Shown here one piece after another: positions 35,204 through 44,566 of a DNA stretch of 64,000 bases. Position 1 is the first letter of the stretch; the number at the start of each line of letters is the position of its first letter. Under the pieces are notes generated by a model. The model did not search any database. It was not told where the DNA came from and saw nothing but the letters and a program-made list of their open reading frames with translations. Origin of the DNA: SHZI01 sp963802215 (GTDB taxonomy: Bacteria > Pseudomonadota > Gammaproteobacteria > Steroidobacterales > GCA-2729495); NCBI GenBank assembly GCA_963802215.1, contig CAWDHQ010000002.1, forward strand, positions 930,001-994,000, written 5' to 3'. A program made the translations under genes and the position numbers.

Positions 35204-35727
35204 CGGGCCGGCGGCGCGATCGGCTGGGACGAGGGCGCCTGGGGCACCAGCGGAATCTCGTCGGCCAGGGCGAAGTTGGTGATCGCGTCCAGCTTGTTCT
35301 CGATCTGGTAGAAGCGGGCCAGCTTCACGTCGGGGATCGCCTTGCGGAACTTGGGCACATAGGCCTTCCGGATCTTCACGACCTTCCCCTGGAACTTCAG
35401 CATGTCGTTGATCAGCTGCTTCGCGGTTTCATCGGTGAGGTTCTCGAAATTGGCGGCGTAATCGGTGATCACCTTCACGCGCAGGTCGCCGGCGGACTTC
35501 ATTTCCAGCATGTACTTGTCGTAGATCGGCCAGAACGCGGTGCTCTCGTCAGGCGTCAGGGCGAGGCCCTGGCCGATGAGCAGCTTGCGCTCCGTCTGGA
35601 TGATCGTCCGGGCTTCCTCCACGGCCTCGTTCAGGTCAGCGAAGGTCGGGTTGACCTGGGCGGTCGCCAGGGAGGGCAGTGCCAGGCCGCTGGCCAGCAG
35701 GGCCAGGGCGAGAACGGTGGATTTCAT
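35200..35727 (-). CDS. Hypothetical secreted helical protein
   Basis: 175 residues with a clean signal peptide (STVLALALLASGLALPSLATAQ). The mature part is mainly helical: FADLNEAVEEARTIIQTERKLLI, TPDESTAFWPIYDKYMLEMKSAGD, ENLTDETAKQLINDMLKFQGKVVKIRKAYVPKFRKAI, and then a short Pro-rich tail. The pattern of an LTP-ESTAFWPIYD motif followed by a long KF-rich helix occurs in uncharacterised periplasmic proteins of proteobacteria, somewhat like Spy/CpxP-type helical proteins. No function assigned. Confidence 0.78.
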   Translation of the reverse strand: MKSTVLALALLASGLALPSLATAQVNPTFADLNEAVEEARTIIQTERKLLIGQGLALTPDESTAFWPIYDKYMLEMKSAGDLRVKVITDYAANFENLTDETAKQLINDMLKFQGKVVKIRKAYVPKFRKAIPDVKLARFYQIENKLDAITNFALADEIPLVPQAPSSQPIAPPAR

Positions 35728-35859
35728 GGATGCAGCCTTCTGATTGTGGTTGGAGGCCGGTAGTCTAGGGCGCCATGGCGCAGGTTGTCACCGGCATCAG
35801 CCGGGAGATGTGTTTCACTTGAAGGACCCGGATTCGCGCCAGGCGCAGGAGAGCAGCCC

Positions 35860-38136
35860 ATGAGAATGATGCCAAGGTTGACCCTGACCGCCCTGATTGG
35901 CGGCCTCCAGGGCGTGCTTCTTCCCGGGCAGGCCCTCGCCCAGGAGGCCGTTGTTCCCGGCGCTGAAGGCCCGGCCCCGGCCCGCCCCCGCATCGGCCTC
36001 GTGCTCGGCGGCGGCGGCGCCAAGGGCGCGGCCCACATCGGCGTCCTCCGGGTGCTGGACGAGATGCGGATCCCCGTGGACTGCGTCACCGGCACCAGCA
36101 TGGGCGCCCTCGTGGGCGGCACCTTTGCATCCGGCATGCCGCCCGAGGAGATCGAGCGCAATGTCCTGGCCATCAACTGGTCGAAGACCGTGGGCACGGA
36201 GGGCCTCCGCGACCGCACCCCGATTCACCGGAAGCTGGCCGGAATCACCTACACCAACAGCCTCGACCTGGCGATCAAGGACGGCGAGATCAAGGCCGCG
36301 AGTGGGCTGCTGAAGACCCAGGACATCGAGGACGTCATCCGGGGCCTGGTTGCAGGCTCCCGGTACACGGAAGATTTCGACGACCTGCCCATTCCGTTCC
36401 GTGCCGTCGCCACGGACATGCTGGCCGGCGAGATGGTGGTGCTCGAGAGCGGCGACCTTTCCGTCGCCATGCGGGCCAGCATGTCGGTGCCGGGGGCCTT
36501 CTCGCCGGTGAAGATCGATGACCAGATCCTGTCCGACGGCGGGATGATGCGCAACCTGCCGGTGGACATTGCCCGGAACCTCTGCGCGGACGTGGTCATC
36601 GCTGTCTCGCTGGCGTCGCCGCCACCGAAGGCCGAGGACCTCAGCAGCGCCCTGACCCTCGCGGGCCGCTCCCTGGACGTGATGATCGATGCCAACCAGA
36701 AGGCGCAGATCGCCAGCCTGACCGGGCGCGACGTGAGCATCGTCGTGCCGATGGGCGACATCGGCTCGGCGTCCTTCGACCGGGTGCCGGATGCAGTCCC
36801 GCTGGGGCGGCAGGCGGCGCTGGACGTGCAGGACCAGTTGCGGCGCTTGTCGCTCCCCGAGGACCAGTACCTTGCCTGGCGCCAGTCCGTGGACCGGCAG
36901 GGGCCCAAGGGCGCCCGCCTGGCTGCCATCGAGATAAAAGGCCTGAAGCGGGTCAACCCGGACTACGTGCGCGCCAGCATGAAAAGCCTGAAGCCCGGTG
37001 AGGTGAATACCCGGCAGGACATCCTCGACGACGTGGGCCGGATCTACGCGCTCGGCGACTTCGAGCGGGTGACCTACAAGGTGAAGGGGCCCGAGGACGC
37101 GCGGGTCTTTGAAATCACGCCCGTCGAGAAGTCCTGGGGGCCGGACTTCATCCGCTTTGACCTGGGCCTGGCCGGCGACCTTGAGGGTGGCATCGAGGCG
37201 GTGCTCCGCGTGGACCACAACCGCACGTGGCTGAACCCGAGAGGCGGCGAGTGGCACAGCGCCCTGCAGATTGGCGAGCAGTGGATCCTGGAGACGGACC
37301 TCTACCAGCCGCTGGACGTGCGGCAGCGCTTCTTCGTGCAGCCGCTGGCGCGCTACGAGCGCAATTTCGAGGACATCTACTCCGACGGCGACCGGGTAGC
37401 CCGCTACATCATCAGCGAGGCCTACGGCCAGGTGGATGCCGGAGTGAACCTGAGCACCCGGGCCCAGGTCCGGCTGGGCGTGCGGCTCGGCGAGTTCAAG
37501 TCGGAGCTCGACACGGGCCCGACGTTCCTGCCGGAGTCGGGCTGGGAGAATGACTCGAGCGTGCAGCTGCGCGCGGTCTACGACACCCGGAACTCGGTGG
37601 CCCTGCCGACCAGCGGCACCTTCCTCAATGCCCGGCTGGTGAGTTCGGGCGACTGGCTGGGCGGCGAGCAGGACTACGGCCTGGTCGAAGGCGTGCTGAC
37701 CAAGTCGTTTCCCTTCCGGGGCGACGCCCTGAGCCTGATCCTGGGTGGCGGCGACCAGCTGTCGGGCGAGCTGTCGGCGCCCCAGGAGTTCCAGCTCGGC
37801 GGCATCCGGACCTTCCCCGGGCTCCAGCGCGGCGAGCTGCGCGGCGACAGCTACTGGTTTGCCGGGACCAGCTACTACTGGAAGATGGCGGACATCCAGT
37901 CCCTCTTCGGCCAGGCGCTGTACGCCGGGCTGCGGCTCCAGAGCGGGCGCATGGGCGACCGCATCGACGGCGTCCGCGACGGCGCCTTGTACGGCGTGTC
38001 CGGCTCACTCGGCGGTCGTACCCCGGTGGGGCCATTCATCATCTCCCTGGGCTGGGTCGACAACGGCAACCTGCAGCTGCAGCTGGCCATCGGCCGCCCC
38101 ATTGCTGAAGGATCGATCCTCGACGAGCTCCGATGA
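35860..38136 (+). CDS. Patatin-like phospholipase with C-terminal Omp85-type barrel (PlpD-like, type Vd secretion)
   Basis: 758 residues: signal peptide (1-~28); patatin domain (~45-245) with oxyanion loop GLVLGGGGAKGAAHIGVLRVL, nucleophile GTSMGALVGG and aspartate motif LSDGGMMRN; a POTRA-like segment (~330-400, IEIKGLKRVNPDYVRASMKSLKPGEV); and a bacterial surface antigen barrel (~410-758, with SVALPTSGTFLNARLV and FQLGGIRTFPGLQRGELRGDSY). This is the architecture of PlpD-class type Vd proteins, or of related outer-membrane phospholipases. The ATG at 35860 follows AGGAG. The stop overlaps the next start by four bases. Confidence 0.92.
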   Translation: MRMMPRLTLTALIGGLQGVLLPGQALAQEAVVPGAEGPAPARPRIGLVLGGGGAKGAAHIGVLRVLDEMRIPVDCVTGTSMGALVGGTFASGMPPEEIERNVLAINWSKTVGTEGLRDRTPIHRKLAGITYTNSLDLAIKDGEIKAASGLLKTQDIEDVIRGLVAGSRYTEDFDDLPIPFRAVATDMLAGEMVVLESGDLSVAMRASMSVPGAFSPVKIDDQILSDGGMMRNLPVDIARNLCADVVIAVSLASPPPKAEDLSSALTLAGRSLDVMIDANQKAQIASLTGRDVSIVVPMGDIGSASFDRVPDAVPLGRQAALDVQDQLRRLSLPEDQYLAWRQSVDRQGPKGARLAAIEIKGLKRVNPDYVRASMKSLKPGEVNTRQDILDDVGRIYALGDFERVTYKVKGPEDARVFEITPVEKSWGPDFIRFDLGLAGDLEGGIEAVLRVDHNRTWLNPRGGEWHSALQIGEQWILETDLYQPLDVRQRFFVQPLARYERNFEDIYSDGDRVARYIISEAYGQVDAGVNLSTRAQVRLGVRLGEFKSELDTGPTFLPESGWENDSSVQLRAVYDTRNSVALPTSGTFLNARLVSSGDWLGGEQDYGLVEGVLTKSFPFRGDALSLILGGGDQLSGELSAPQEFQLGGIRTFPGLQRGELRGDSYWFAGTSYYWKMADIQSLFGQALYAGLRLQSGRMGDRIDGVRDGALYGVSGSLGGRTPVGPFIISLGWVDNGNLQLQLAIGRPIAEGSILDELR

Positions 38137-41100
38137 CGTTCCTGCGCGTCCTGCTGGCGGCGGCCCTCGCCGTCCTGCTGCTCGCCGGAGCAGCAGTCGT
38201 TGCGCTGTTGACCCAGGACCTCGGCGGACTCAGCCGGCCGCTCGCCGGCTGGGCCGGCAGCCAGCTCCAGCGGCCGCTGCACGTGGATGGCCGCGTCTCC
38301 ATCCGGGCCGGCCGCACCTTGCGGCTCACGGCCGACGGCGTCCGGCTGGCCAATGCGGAGTGGGGCAGCCGCGGCGACATGCTGCTCATCGGGCGGCTCA
38401 TCGTGGAGGTCGATGCGGTCTCCCTGCTCCGCCGCCCGGTGATCGTGCACCGGATCGAGGTTGACGGCTTCGACCTGCTGCTCGAGCGGCAGGCCGACGG
38501 CGCCAGCAACTGGGACTTCGGCCCGGACACCGCGCGGGACGTCGAATGGCCCAACCGGCTGCCGGTCGTGGTGGACCGCGTGTCGCTGCCCGGTGCGCGC
38601 ATCCGCTTCAATGTTCCCCAGCTGGACCGGACCCTGGATGTCCGCTTCGATCGCCTGCAACAGCAGCGTGGCGAGGGCGGCATGCTCGAGCTCGCCGGCG
38701 AGGGCATCGCCAACGACGAAGCGCTGGATTTCAGGGCGAAGGCAGGTCCGTTCGAGGGCCTGGTGGCGGGGCGCAATTTCGGCGTCGCCCTCGACGGGCG
38801 GCTCGGCCAACTCGACCTGGACCTGGATCTCCGGGTCGACGATCTCGCCCGGCCGGTGAATTCGAGGCTGGACCTGAAGGTCCGCGGCCCCGGCGCGGAA
38901 TACCTGACCTCGAGATTTGGCGTGCGCAACCTGGGAGCCGGGCCGCTGGAGCTGGACGGGAGCGTCAGGCCCTCGGCCGACGGCGCGGGCATCGTGGGCG
39001 AGTTCACGGGAAAGGTCGGCGAGTTCACCCTGCAGTCACGAACCGAGCTGGCCGACCCGACGGAGATGCGCAGCCTCCGCTCGCAACTCGATGTCGCAGG
39101 CCCCGACCTCGGTTTCGCCGGCGGCCTGGCGGGGATCGGGCGTCTGCCGGCGGAGTCCTTCCGGCTGACCCTCGATGTCGAACGGGCCGGCGACGCGTTC
39201 CGGGTCAATCAGGCAGTGCTTGCGACGGCAGACAGCCGCGCGGAAGTCAGCGGCTCCGTCAGCCAGCTCGAAACGTTCGCCGGGAACGACCTGCGCTTCA
39301 GCTTCAAGGGCGCCGACCTCGCCCGGTTTCGCGACCTGCTCGCCTGGCCTGAAGCTCCGGCCGGCGCCTTCGACATCTCCGGCACGATCAAGGCCAGTGG
39401 CGATGCCGAGCTCGTCGACATCAAGGCCACGACCACCCGGGGCACGCTGCAGGTGACGGGTCCGCTCGGCTCCAGGCCGGACTATTTCGGGACGCGGCTC
39501 AGCGTCGCTGCGTCCGGCCCGAGCCTCGCAGGAGCGGGGGCGCTGGCCGGGGTCGGTGGCCTGCCCGCCGTCGGGTTCACGGCCAGCGGCGGGTTCGAGT
39601 GGACGGAAAAGGGAGCGCTGATCCGCCAGGGCCGGCTCCAGGCCGGCCGCAACCGGCTTGGCATGGACGGGCTGGTGGCCCGGAAGCCACTGGGCCCCGG
39701 CACCGACGTGACCTGGAGCCTGGCGGGCCCCGATCTGCGTGCCGTCGCTGGACGCCTCAACATCGACGGGTTGCCGGCCGGATCCTTTGACCTGCGCGGC
39801 AGGCTGCGCCGTGAGCCCGGGGTGTCGCGCCTCGACGGCGTGCAGGGAACCGTGGCCGGGGCCGACGTGCGCCTCTCCGGCCGCATCGGGGACAAGCCCC
39901 GGCTCGGCACCACGGTGGAATTCTCGGTGGAGGGGCCCCGCCTCGAGGCCTTCGCCGGACTGGTGACCGGCTACAGGCTGCCCGCCGGGAAATTTCGCGT
40001 GGCTGGCGGCCTGGCCCTCACGCCGAAGCGCGTGAAGCTGACCGGCATGCGGCTCGCCGCCGCGGATGCCCAGGGCACGGTGGACGCGGACATCGAGCTG
40101 CCGTTCAGCGCCGTCCGTGGCGAGTTCCGGGTGACGGCTAGGGGAAAGGATGTCACCCGGCTCCTGCCCCGGCTCGGCTCGCTGCGGCCGGCCGCCGTGC
40201 CCTTTGAGGTCCGGGTGCGGGGCCGGGCCCAGGGCGGCGCCTGGCAGCTCGACGAAGCCGAGTTCGACACCGACGCCGGCCGGGTCAGCGGCAGCGGCAG
40301 GCTCGACTGGGCGCCCGACTTCTCCGCCACGGCGCTGAAGGTGACGGCCAGCGCGCCGGACCTGGCGGCGGCCGGCCGCCTGTTCGCCCTGGACCTGCCG
40401 GCGCAGCCCTTCGACCTGACGGCGGAGTTCAGCGGAACGCCGACGGCGTTCCGGGCCGAGCGGGCGAGCGGCCGGCTCGGTACCACCGACTTCGACGGGC
40501 GGCTGCAGCTCGACCTGGGCCGGCGCACCGTGCTGGACGTGGATCTCCGCTCCGACCTCCTGGACCTGACGCCCTTCGCGGGCGCGCCGTCACCGGCGCC
40601 AGCCGGCGGTTCGCCGGGCCCGGTGCGGCGCCGGGCAAGTCCTCACCTCATCCCGGACACGCCGATCCCGCTCGGCTGGCTCGATCGCCTCGACGGCTCC
40701 CTGGCCGTGCGGGCCACCCGGGCGCTGGTCGCGGACGTGGCGCTCGAGGACCTGCGGCTGTCGGCCCGCCTGAAGGACGGCACCCTCACGCTCGATTCGC
40801 TGGAGCTCAAGGCGGCGCCCGACGGACGTCTGACCGCGAGCGGTTCGTTCGGGCGGGGAGCGCGCGGCGCCGCCCTGCAGCTGGCAGCCAGCGGCACGCG
40901 CGTGCGCCTGGCGCGGTTGAACGACACGCCGGCCGTGCGGGACGCCCGGCCCCGCGCCGAGGTGAGCATGGAAATGGAGGGGGAAGGCGCCACCTGGCGC
41001 GACCTGGCCCGGTCCGTGGACGGCAGGTTCCGGCTCACCACGGGCCCCGGCTCCATCCCGGCGGGGACCATGGGCACGCTGTTCGGCGGACTCTGGCGGG

Positions 41101-41591
41101 ACCTGGTAGCCGCCGTGGCGCCGCGGATCGCCGCCCGCGACACCGCGAACGTGCGTTGCCTTGCCGCTTTCGTCGACGCCCGGGACGGCGTCCTGCGGAC
41201 CACCCCGGCGCTGGTCATGCAGACGGACAGGGTGAACGTCATTGCCCACGGCTCGGTGCAGCTCGCCACGGAGCAGCTGGAGCTCTACCTGAGCACCGCC
41301 CCGCGCCGCGGTAGGGTCGACGTGACCGTCGCCGAGATCGTCAACCCCTACATGAGGGTAACCGGCACCCTGGCCAGTCCGGGCCTCGGCGTGGACCCGA
41401 AGGGCGTCCTGTTCAGCGGCGGCGCCGCGGTCGCGACGGCCGGCATCTCGATCGTTGCCAAGGGTGTCTGGGACCGGATGTTCCGGGCCGAGGACCCCTG
41501 CGCGGTGGCGGCGGCCGAGGCCGCGCGCCTGGAATCGGGGGAGCCGGCCGCCCGCCGGCGGCTGATTCCCCGGCTCCGCGGCGGGCGATGA
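38133..41591 (+). CDS. AsmA family protein
   Basis: 1152 residues with one N-terminal membrane helix (LRVLLAAALAVLLLAGAAVVALLTQDL), an AsmA-type N-terminal domain (LAGWAGSQLQRPLHVDGRVSI, LTADGVRLANAEWGSRGDMLLIGRLIVEVDAVSL), repeated beta-strand units through the middle (LRGRLRREPGVSRLDG..., repeated roughly every 130 residues), and a C-terminal AsmA domain (VSMEMEGEGATWRDLARSVDGRFRL). AsmA-like proteins form beta-grooves that may move phospholipids between membranes. ATGA overlap with the patatin/Omp85 gene implies coupling, fitting a joint role in outer-membrane lipid handling. Confidence 0.9.
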   Translation: MTFLRVLLAAALAVLLLAGAAVVALLTQDLGGLSRPLAGWAGSQLQRPLHVDGRVSIRAGRTLRLTADGVRLANAEWGSRGDMLLIGRLIVEVDAVSLLRRPVIVHRIEVDGFDLLLERQADGASNWDFGPDTARDVEWPNRLPVVVDRVSLPGARIRFNVPQLDRTLDVRFDRLQQQRGEGGMLELAGEGIANDEALDFRAKAGPFEGLVAGRNFGVALDGRLGQLDLDLDLRVDDLARPVNSRLDLKVRGPGAEYLTSRFGVRNLGAGPLELDGSVRPSADGAGIVGEFTGKVGEFTLQSRTELADPTEMRSLRSQLDVAGPDLGFAGGLAGIGRLPAESFRLTLDVERAGDAFRVNQAVLATADSRAEVSGSVSQLETFAGNDLRFSFKGADLARFRDLLAWPEAPAGAFDISGTIKASGDAELVDIKATTTRGTLQVTGPLGSRPDYFGTRLSVAASGPSLAGAGALAGVGGLPAVGFTASGGFEWTEKGALIRQGRLQAGRNRLGMDGLVARKPLGPGTDVTWSLAGPDLRAVAGRLNIDGLPAGSFDLRGRLRREPGVSRLDGVQGTVAGADVRLSGRIGDKPRLGTTVEFSVEGPRLEAFAGLVTGYRLPAGKFRVAGGLALTPKRVKLTGMRLAAADAQGTVDADIELPFSAVRGEFRVTARGKDVTRLLPRLGSLRPAAVPFEVRVRGRAQGGAWQLDEAEFDTDAGRVSGSGRLDWAPDFSATALKVTASAPDLAAAGRLFALDLPAQPFDLTAEFSGTPTAFRAERASGRLGTTDFDGRLQLDLGRRTVLDVDLRSDLLDLTPFAGAPSPAPAGGSPGPVRRRASPHLIPDTPIPLGWLDRLDGSLAVRATRALVADVALEDLRLSARLKDGTLTLDSLELKAAPDGRLTASGSFGRGARGAALQLAASGTRVRLARLNDTPAVRDARPRAEVSMEMEGEGATWRDLARSVDGRFRLTTGPGSIPAGTMGTLFGGLWRDLVAAVAPRIAARDTANVRCLAAFVDARDGVLRTTPALVMQTDRVNVIAHGSVQLATEQLELYLSTAPRRGRVDVTVAEIVNPYMRVTGTLASPGLGVDPKGVLFSGGAAVATAGISIVAKGVWDRMFRAEDPCAVAAAEAARLESGEPAARRRLIPRLRGGR

Positions 41592-41619
41592 AGGGCGCCC
41601 CCGGTTAGACTTCACCCTC

Positions 41620-42549
41620 ATGGGTCTCCCAGCCTGCATCGCCTGTTGCCTGGCCACGGCCGTGCTGGCCGGCCGGCTCGCGGGCGCCGCCGAACCGGCC
41701 GCAACGCCGGCGCCCGACCCGGCGGCCGCCACCGAGTTTCTGGTCGGCAACACCGTCTTCGTGCTCGCCCACGAATTCGGCCACGCCATCATCCGGGACT
41801 TCAAGGTGCCCATCCTGGGGCTCGAGGAGAACTCGGCGGACACGCTGGCCGCCGGCGTGCTGATCCTCGCCGAGCGGTCGACGGCTGCCACCGACGCCGA
41901 TCCCCAGGCGTTCTCGCGCCGCCTGGGCATGGCGGCCGTCGGCAACGTGCTGACCTGGCGGGGCGGGCTCGAGGTGGCGAACCCCGACCTGATCTACTGG
42001 TCCCAGCACGACCTGAGCGCCCGCCGGGCGGCCCGGATCCTGTGCCTGCTCATCGGCAGCGAACCCGACCGGTTCGGCTGGCTCGTGGATCCCGAACTGG
42101 TGCCGGAGGTCCGCGCGGAGAACTGCCCGGACGAGTACCAGCTGGCGGAACATGCGGTGCTCTGGGTCCTGCGCACCTACGGCCGCTTTGCCGGCGGGCG
42201 CGCGACGGACGACGGCCGGGAGATCCGGATCCAGTACTTCGACACGGACACCCCGGCTCAGGCCCGCCTGCTGGAGCGCCTCCGGGACCGCCAGGTCTAC
42301 GAGAAGGTCGCGGACTTCTACGACCGGGCCTTTCGCTTTCCCGAGCCGCTGACGCTCCGCCTTCTGAGCTGCGGCACGCCGAATGCCTACTGGGATCCCG
42401 AGCTGCGGCAGTTGCGCTTCTGCTACGAGCTGCTAGAGACTCTGGACAGGCTATCCGTGGATCCCGCAGTCAACAGGGCTTACGATGCCTTGCGGCGGCA
42501 TGAAAGAATTCCAACCAACAAGGCGGAATCCAACCCGCCGAAGGAGTAG
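41620..42549 (+). CDS. DUF4344 family putative metallopeptidase
   Basis: 309 residues with a signal peptide (CIACCLATAVLAGRLAGAA). A zincin motif is clear: VFVLAHEFGHAIIRDFKVPILGLEENSADTLAAGVL, where HEFGH supplies two zinc ligands and the catalytic Glu, and EENSAD downstream supplies a likely third ligand (Glu or Asp). Later Cys residues (ILCLLI, AENCPDE, LLSCGTP, LRFCYEL) may form disulfides in the periplasm. The substrate is unknown. It lies 28 bp after the AsmA gene and 4 bp before a DUF3313 gene. Confidence 0.87.
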   Translation: MGLPACIACCLATAVLAGRLAGAAEPAATPAPDPAAATEFLVGNTVFVLAHEFGHAIIRDFKVPILGLEENSADTLAAGVLILAERSTAATDADPQAFSRRLGMAAVGNVLTWRGGLEVANPDLIYWSQHDLSARRAARILCLLIGSEPDRFGWLVDPELVPEVRAENCPDEYQLAEHAVLWVLRTYGRFAGGRATDDGREIRIQYFDTDTPAQARLLERLRDRQVYEKVADFYDRAFRFPEPLTLRLLSCGTPNAYWDPELRQLRFCYELLETLDRLSVDPAVNRAYDALRRHERIPTNKAESNPPKE

Positions 42550-42553
42550 TCCC

Positions 42554-43321
42554 TTGAATACCCGACAGATAGTCCTCGCAATCGGCGCCGTATCGGCGCT
42601 GGCGCTGGCCCAGGGCTCCCTTGCCCAGCAGCCCATGCGCCCCTACGACAAGACCTTCCTGACCAACTACGGACTCCTGGTGCCGCGCGCCGCCACCAAG
42701 ACGGGCCAGCCCGGCGACATGGCCTACATCGCCCCGGGGGCCCTCAAGCGCCTGGCGGCCTACAACGCGGTCATGGTCGACCAGCCCGAGATCCTCTTCA
42801 GCCCGGATTCCCCGGTCAAGGGCATGAAGCCCGACGACCTGCGGGCCCTGTCCGAGGCCCTGCGTGACACGCTCTCGGGCAGCCTGGCCGAGGGCGGCTA
42901 CTCGGTGGCCCAGAAGCCCGGTCCCGGAGTCATCTACCTGCGGGTGGCCCTCACCGACGTGATGGTCGAGAAGAAGAAGCGGGGCCTGCTGGCCTACACG
43001 CCGGCGGGCGCCGTCATCAAGGCGGGCTCCGATCTCGTGAAGGAGTCGTTCAACAAGGTGGACTTCATCGAGACGACCTTCCAGGCCGAGCTCGTGGACA
43101 GCATGAGCAACGACGTTCTGGCGGCCCTGGTTGCCGAGCGCGGCACGCGCAAGGCAGAGGGCCAGAAGGAAACGCGCATCGACATGGACGAGATGCGGCA
43201 GAACATGCGTGCCTGGAGCCATCGCCTGCGCTGCCAGCTGGACAATTCGAAGCTGCCCGAGGACAAGCAGACCAACTGCGCCGACGACGACGCGAACACG
43301 GCGCGCTACGGCAAGAAGTAG
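42554..43321 (+). CDS. DUF3313 family secreted protein (copy 2)
   Basis: 255 residues. A TTG start at 42554 is chosen because AAGGAG sits seven bases upstream, directly at the end of the previous gene; the ATG at 42485 would overlap that gene with no such site. The signal peptide (IVLAIGAVSALALAQGSLAQ) is followed by the DUF3313 pattern (YDKTFLTNYGLL ... VMVDQPEILFSP ... LRDTLSGSLAEGGYSVAQKPGPGVIYLRVALTDVMV ... IETTFQAELVDSMSNDVLAALV). A paralogue lies at 31751. Function unknown. Confidence 0.83.
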   Translation: MNTRQIVLAIGAVSALALAQGSLAQQPMRPYDKTFLTNYGLLVPRAATKTGQPGDMAYIAPGALKRLAAYNAVMVDQPEILFSPDSPVKGMKPDDLRALSEALRDTLSGSLAEGGYSVAQKPGPGVIYLRVALTDVMVEKKKRGLLAYTPAGAVIKAGSDLVKESFNKVDFIETTFQAELVDSMSNDVLAALVAERGTRKAEGQKETRIDMDEMRQNMRAWSHRLRCQLDNSKLPEDKQTNCADDDANTARYGKK

Positions 43322-43340
43322 GACCGCACGGCACGACGCG

Positions 43341-43375
43341 GGGCCGGGATCTGCCAGGGCGGCGGGTCCCGGCCC
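43341..43375. terminator. Hairpin between convergent genes, likely bidirectional terminator
   Basis: GGGCCGGGA (43341-43349) pairs with TCCCGGCCC (43367-43375) with a 17-base loop, followed by TTCTCGTT. It lies between the stop of the plus-strand DUF3313 gene (43321) and the minus-strand stop at 43385. The T-tract is weak. Confidence 0.6.
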
Positions 43376-43384
43376 TTCTCGTTC

Positions 43385-43942
43385 CTAGTACTTCACCATG
43401 TACTTCTTGGCCTCCAGGCACACGCTGAAGGCCTTCTTGAAATTGTCGATCTGGCCCGCGGAGGCCTGGGCGGTGGCCTGGCCCTCCTGCTCGACCTGGG
43501 CTGTGGCCTCTTCCTTCTGGCGCCTGCCCTTGGCCCGGCCTGCGACCAGGCCGACGCCGGCGCCAATCGCTGCACCCTTGCCGGCATCGTCGCTGGCGAT
43601 CTCACCGATCAGCGCCCCGGCGGCGGCCCCGCCCAGCGCGCCCTTGGCGCCGGTGCCCTTGCCCGCCTCCTTGGCCTGTTCCTGCTGCTGGGCTGTCTGC
43701 TGCTTCTGCTGCTCTGCCTGCTTCGACACGTCGAACGGATCGCTGCCGGTGTTCTGCACGGCCCAGCTGTAGCACTCGCCCTCGTCCTTCGACTGCTGGG
43801 CGGGGGCCTGGCCCGCGTTGGGGAAGACGTAGACGTTGAGGGTGGAGGCCAGGGATTTCCCGCTGGCGGGGGCGGTCTGGGCGACGGCGGAGGAGGCCGT
43901 GGCTACTGTCAGAAGAAATGCCAGGGTGAAGGGGGTTTTCAT
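43385..43942 (-). CDS. Glycine-zipper domain protein, secreted
   Basis: 185 residues. Signal peptide (FTLAFLLTVATASSAVAQ) then a segment with one Cys (EGECYSWAVQNTGSDPF), a Gln/Lys/Glu-rich coil (QAEQQKQQTAQQQEQAKEAG), and a glycine zipper pair (GALGGAAAGALIGEIASDDAGKGAAIGAGVGLVAGRAKG), ending with a helical region containing a Cys (FKKAFSVCLEAKKYMVKY). Gly-zipper proteins of this kind are uncharacterised envelope proteins. The ATG at 43942 begins the signal peptide; the frame upstream is a shadow. Confidence 0.8.
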   Translation of the reverse strand: MKTPFTLAFLLTVATASSAVAQTAPASGKSLASTLNVYVFPNAGQAPAQQSKDEGECYSWAVQNTGSDPFDVSKQAEQQKQQTAQQQEQAKEAGKGTGAKGALGGAAAGALIGEIASDDAGKGAAIGAGVGLVAGRAKGRRQKEEATAQVEQEGQATAQASAGQIDNFKKAFSVCLEAKKYMVKY

Positions 43943-43980
43943 CGTGCTGTCCTGAGTTCGGTGGGCGGGGGTTACGGGGG

Positions 43981-44002
43981 TCGCGCCGGTCGGCGCTCCT
44001 AC
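43981..44002. repeat. REP-like element, third copy
   Basis: TCGCGCCGGTCGGCGCTCCTAC forms GCGCC (43983-43987) with GGCGC (43992-43996) and shares GGCGCTCCTAC with the elements at 15605 and 28221. It overlaps the 3' end of the minus-strand gene at 43999, so it supplies that gene's stop region. Confidence 0.65.
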
Positions 44003-44409
44003 GGGGAGGGGGTGCAGGCGCCGAACACCGTGACGGTGATGCCGTCCAGGGCGATGGCCGACGACGCGAGTCCGGTTTCCTCGTTGATCACCATGCTCAG
44101 CGCGCGGCCGTTCTCGGAGCCCTGGACGATGATCTGGCCCGCCTCCCGCTGGACGTGGGTGAGCGGGGAGCGGCGCTGCTCCGCGCTGGCGGCCGGCGTG
44201 CTGAGCGTCTTCTTCTTCAGGTCCACCTGGATGAAGGAGGGCATGTTCCATTCCCAGGGCGGCCCCGAGTCGCAGTCGCCCACCGAGTAGCAGCGCACGA
44301 CCCGGGACGAGGCGCAGAGGAAGCGGTCGGCGCCGGCGAGGTTGTCGGCCTGGGCAATGACGGGCAGGAGTGTGGCGATAAACGCCAGACTGCGAGACAG
44401 GGTGTTCAT
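43999..44409 (-). CDS. Hypothetical secreted protein with conserved cysteines
   Basis: 136 residues. The signal peptide (SLAFIATLLPVIAQADNL) is followed by a short beta-rich domain with three closely spaced cysteines (ADRFLCASSRVVRCYSVGDCDSGPPWEWNMPSF) and a fourth near the end (VFGACTPSP). I do not recognise the family by name; it resembles small uncharacterised periplasmic proteins that start with FLCAS. The ATG at 44409 begins the signal sequence. Confidence 0.7.
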   Translation of the reverse strand: MNTLSRSLAFIATLLPVIAQADNLAGADRFLCASSRVVRCYSVGDCDSGPPWEWNMPSFIQVDLKKKTLSTPAASAEQRRSPLTHVQREAGQIIVQGSENGRALSMVINEETGLASSAIALDGITVTVFGACTPSP

Positions 44410-44566
44410 GTTGAGGAGTTCCTGATGCGGGTCACGGGTACGGGCAGGATTATCGGGTCGATGGTCCCCGCGCCGCAAATCCCGGGCGGCGGCGGTGCCT
44501 GTGGCTTCTACCTGGGGCGCAGAACATCGGAATCTCCTATGCTAGCCGTTTCCCCCGGAGATGCCG

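Noticed and set aside
35815..37257. 480-codon minus-strand frame
   Set aside because: Antisense to the patatin domain, His/Val-rich, no motif.
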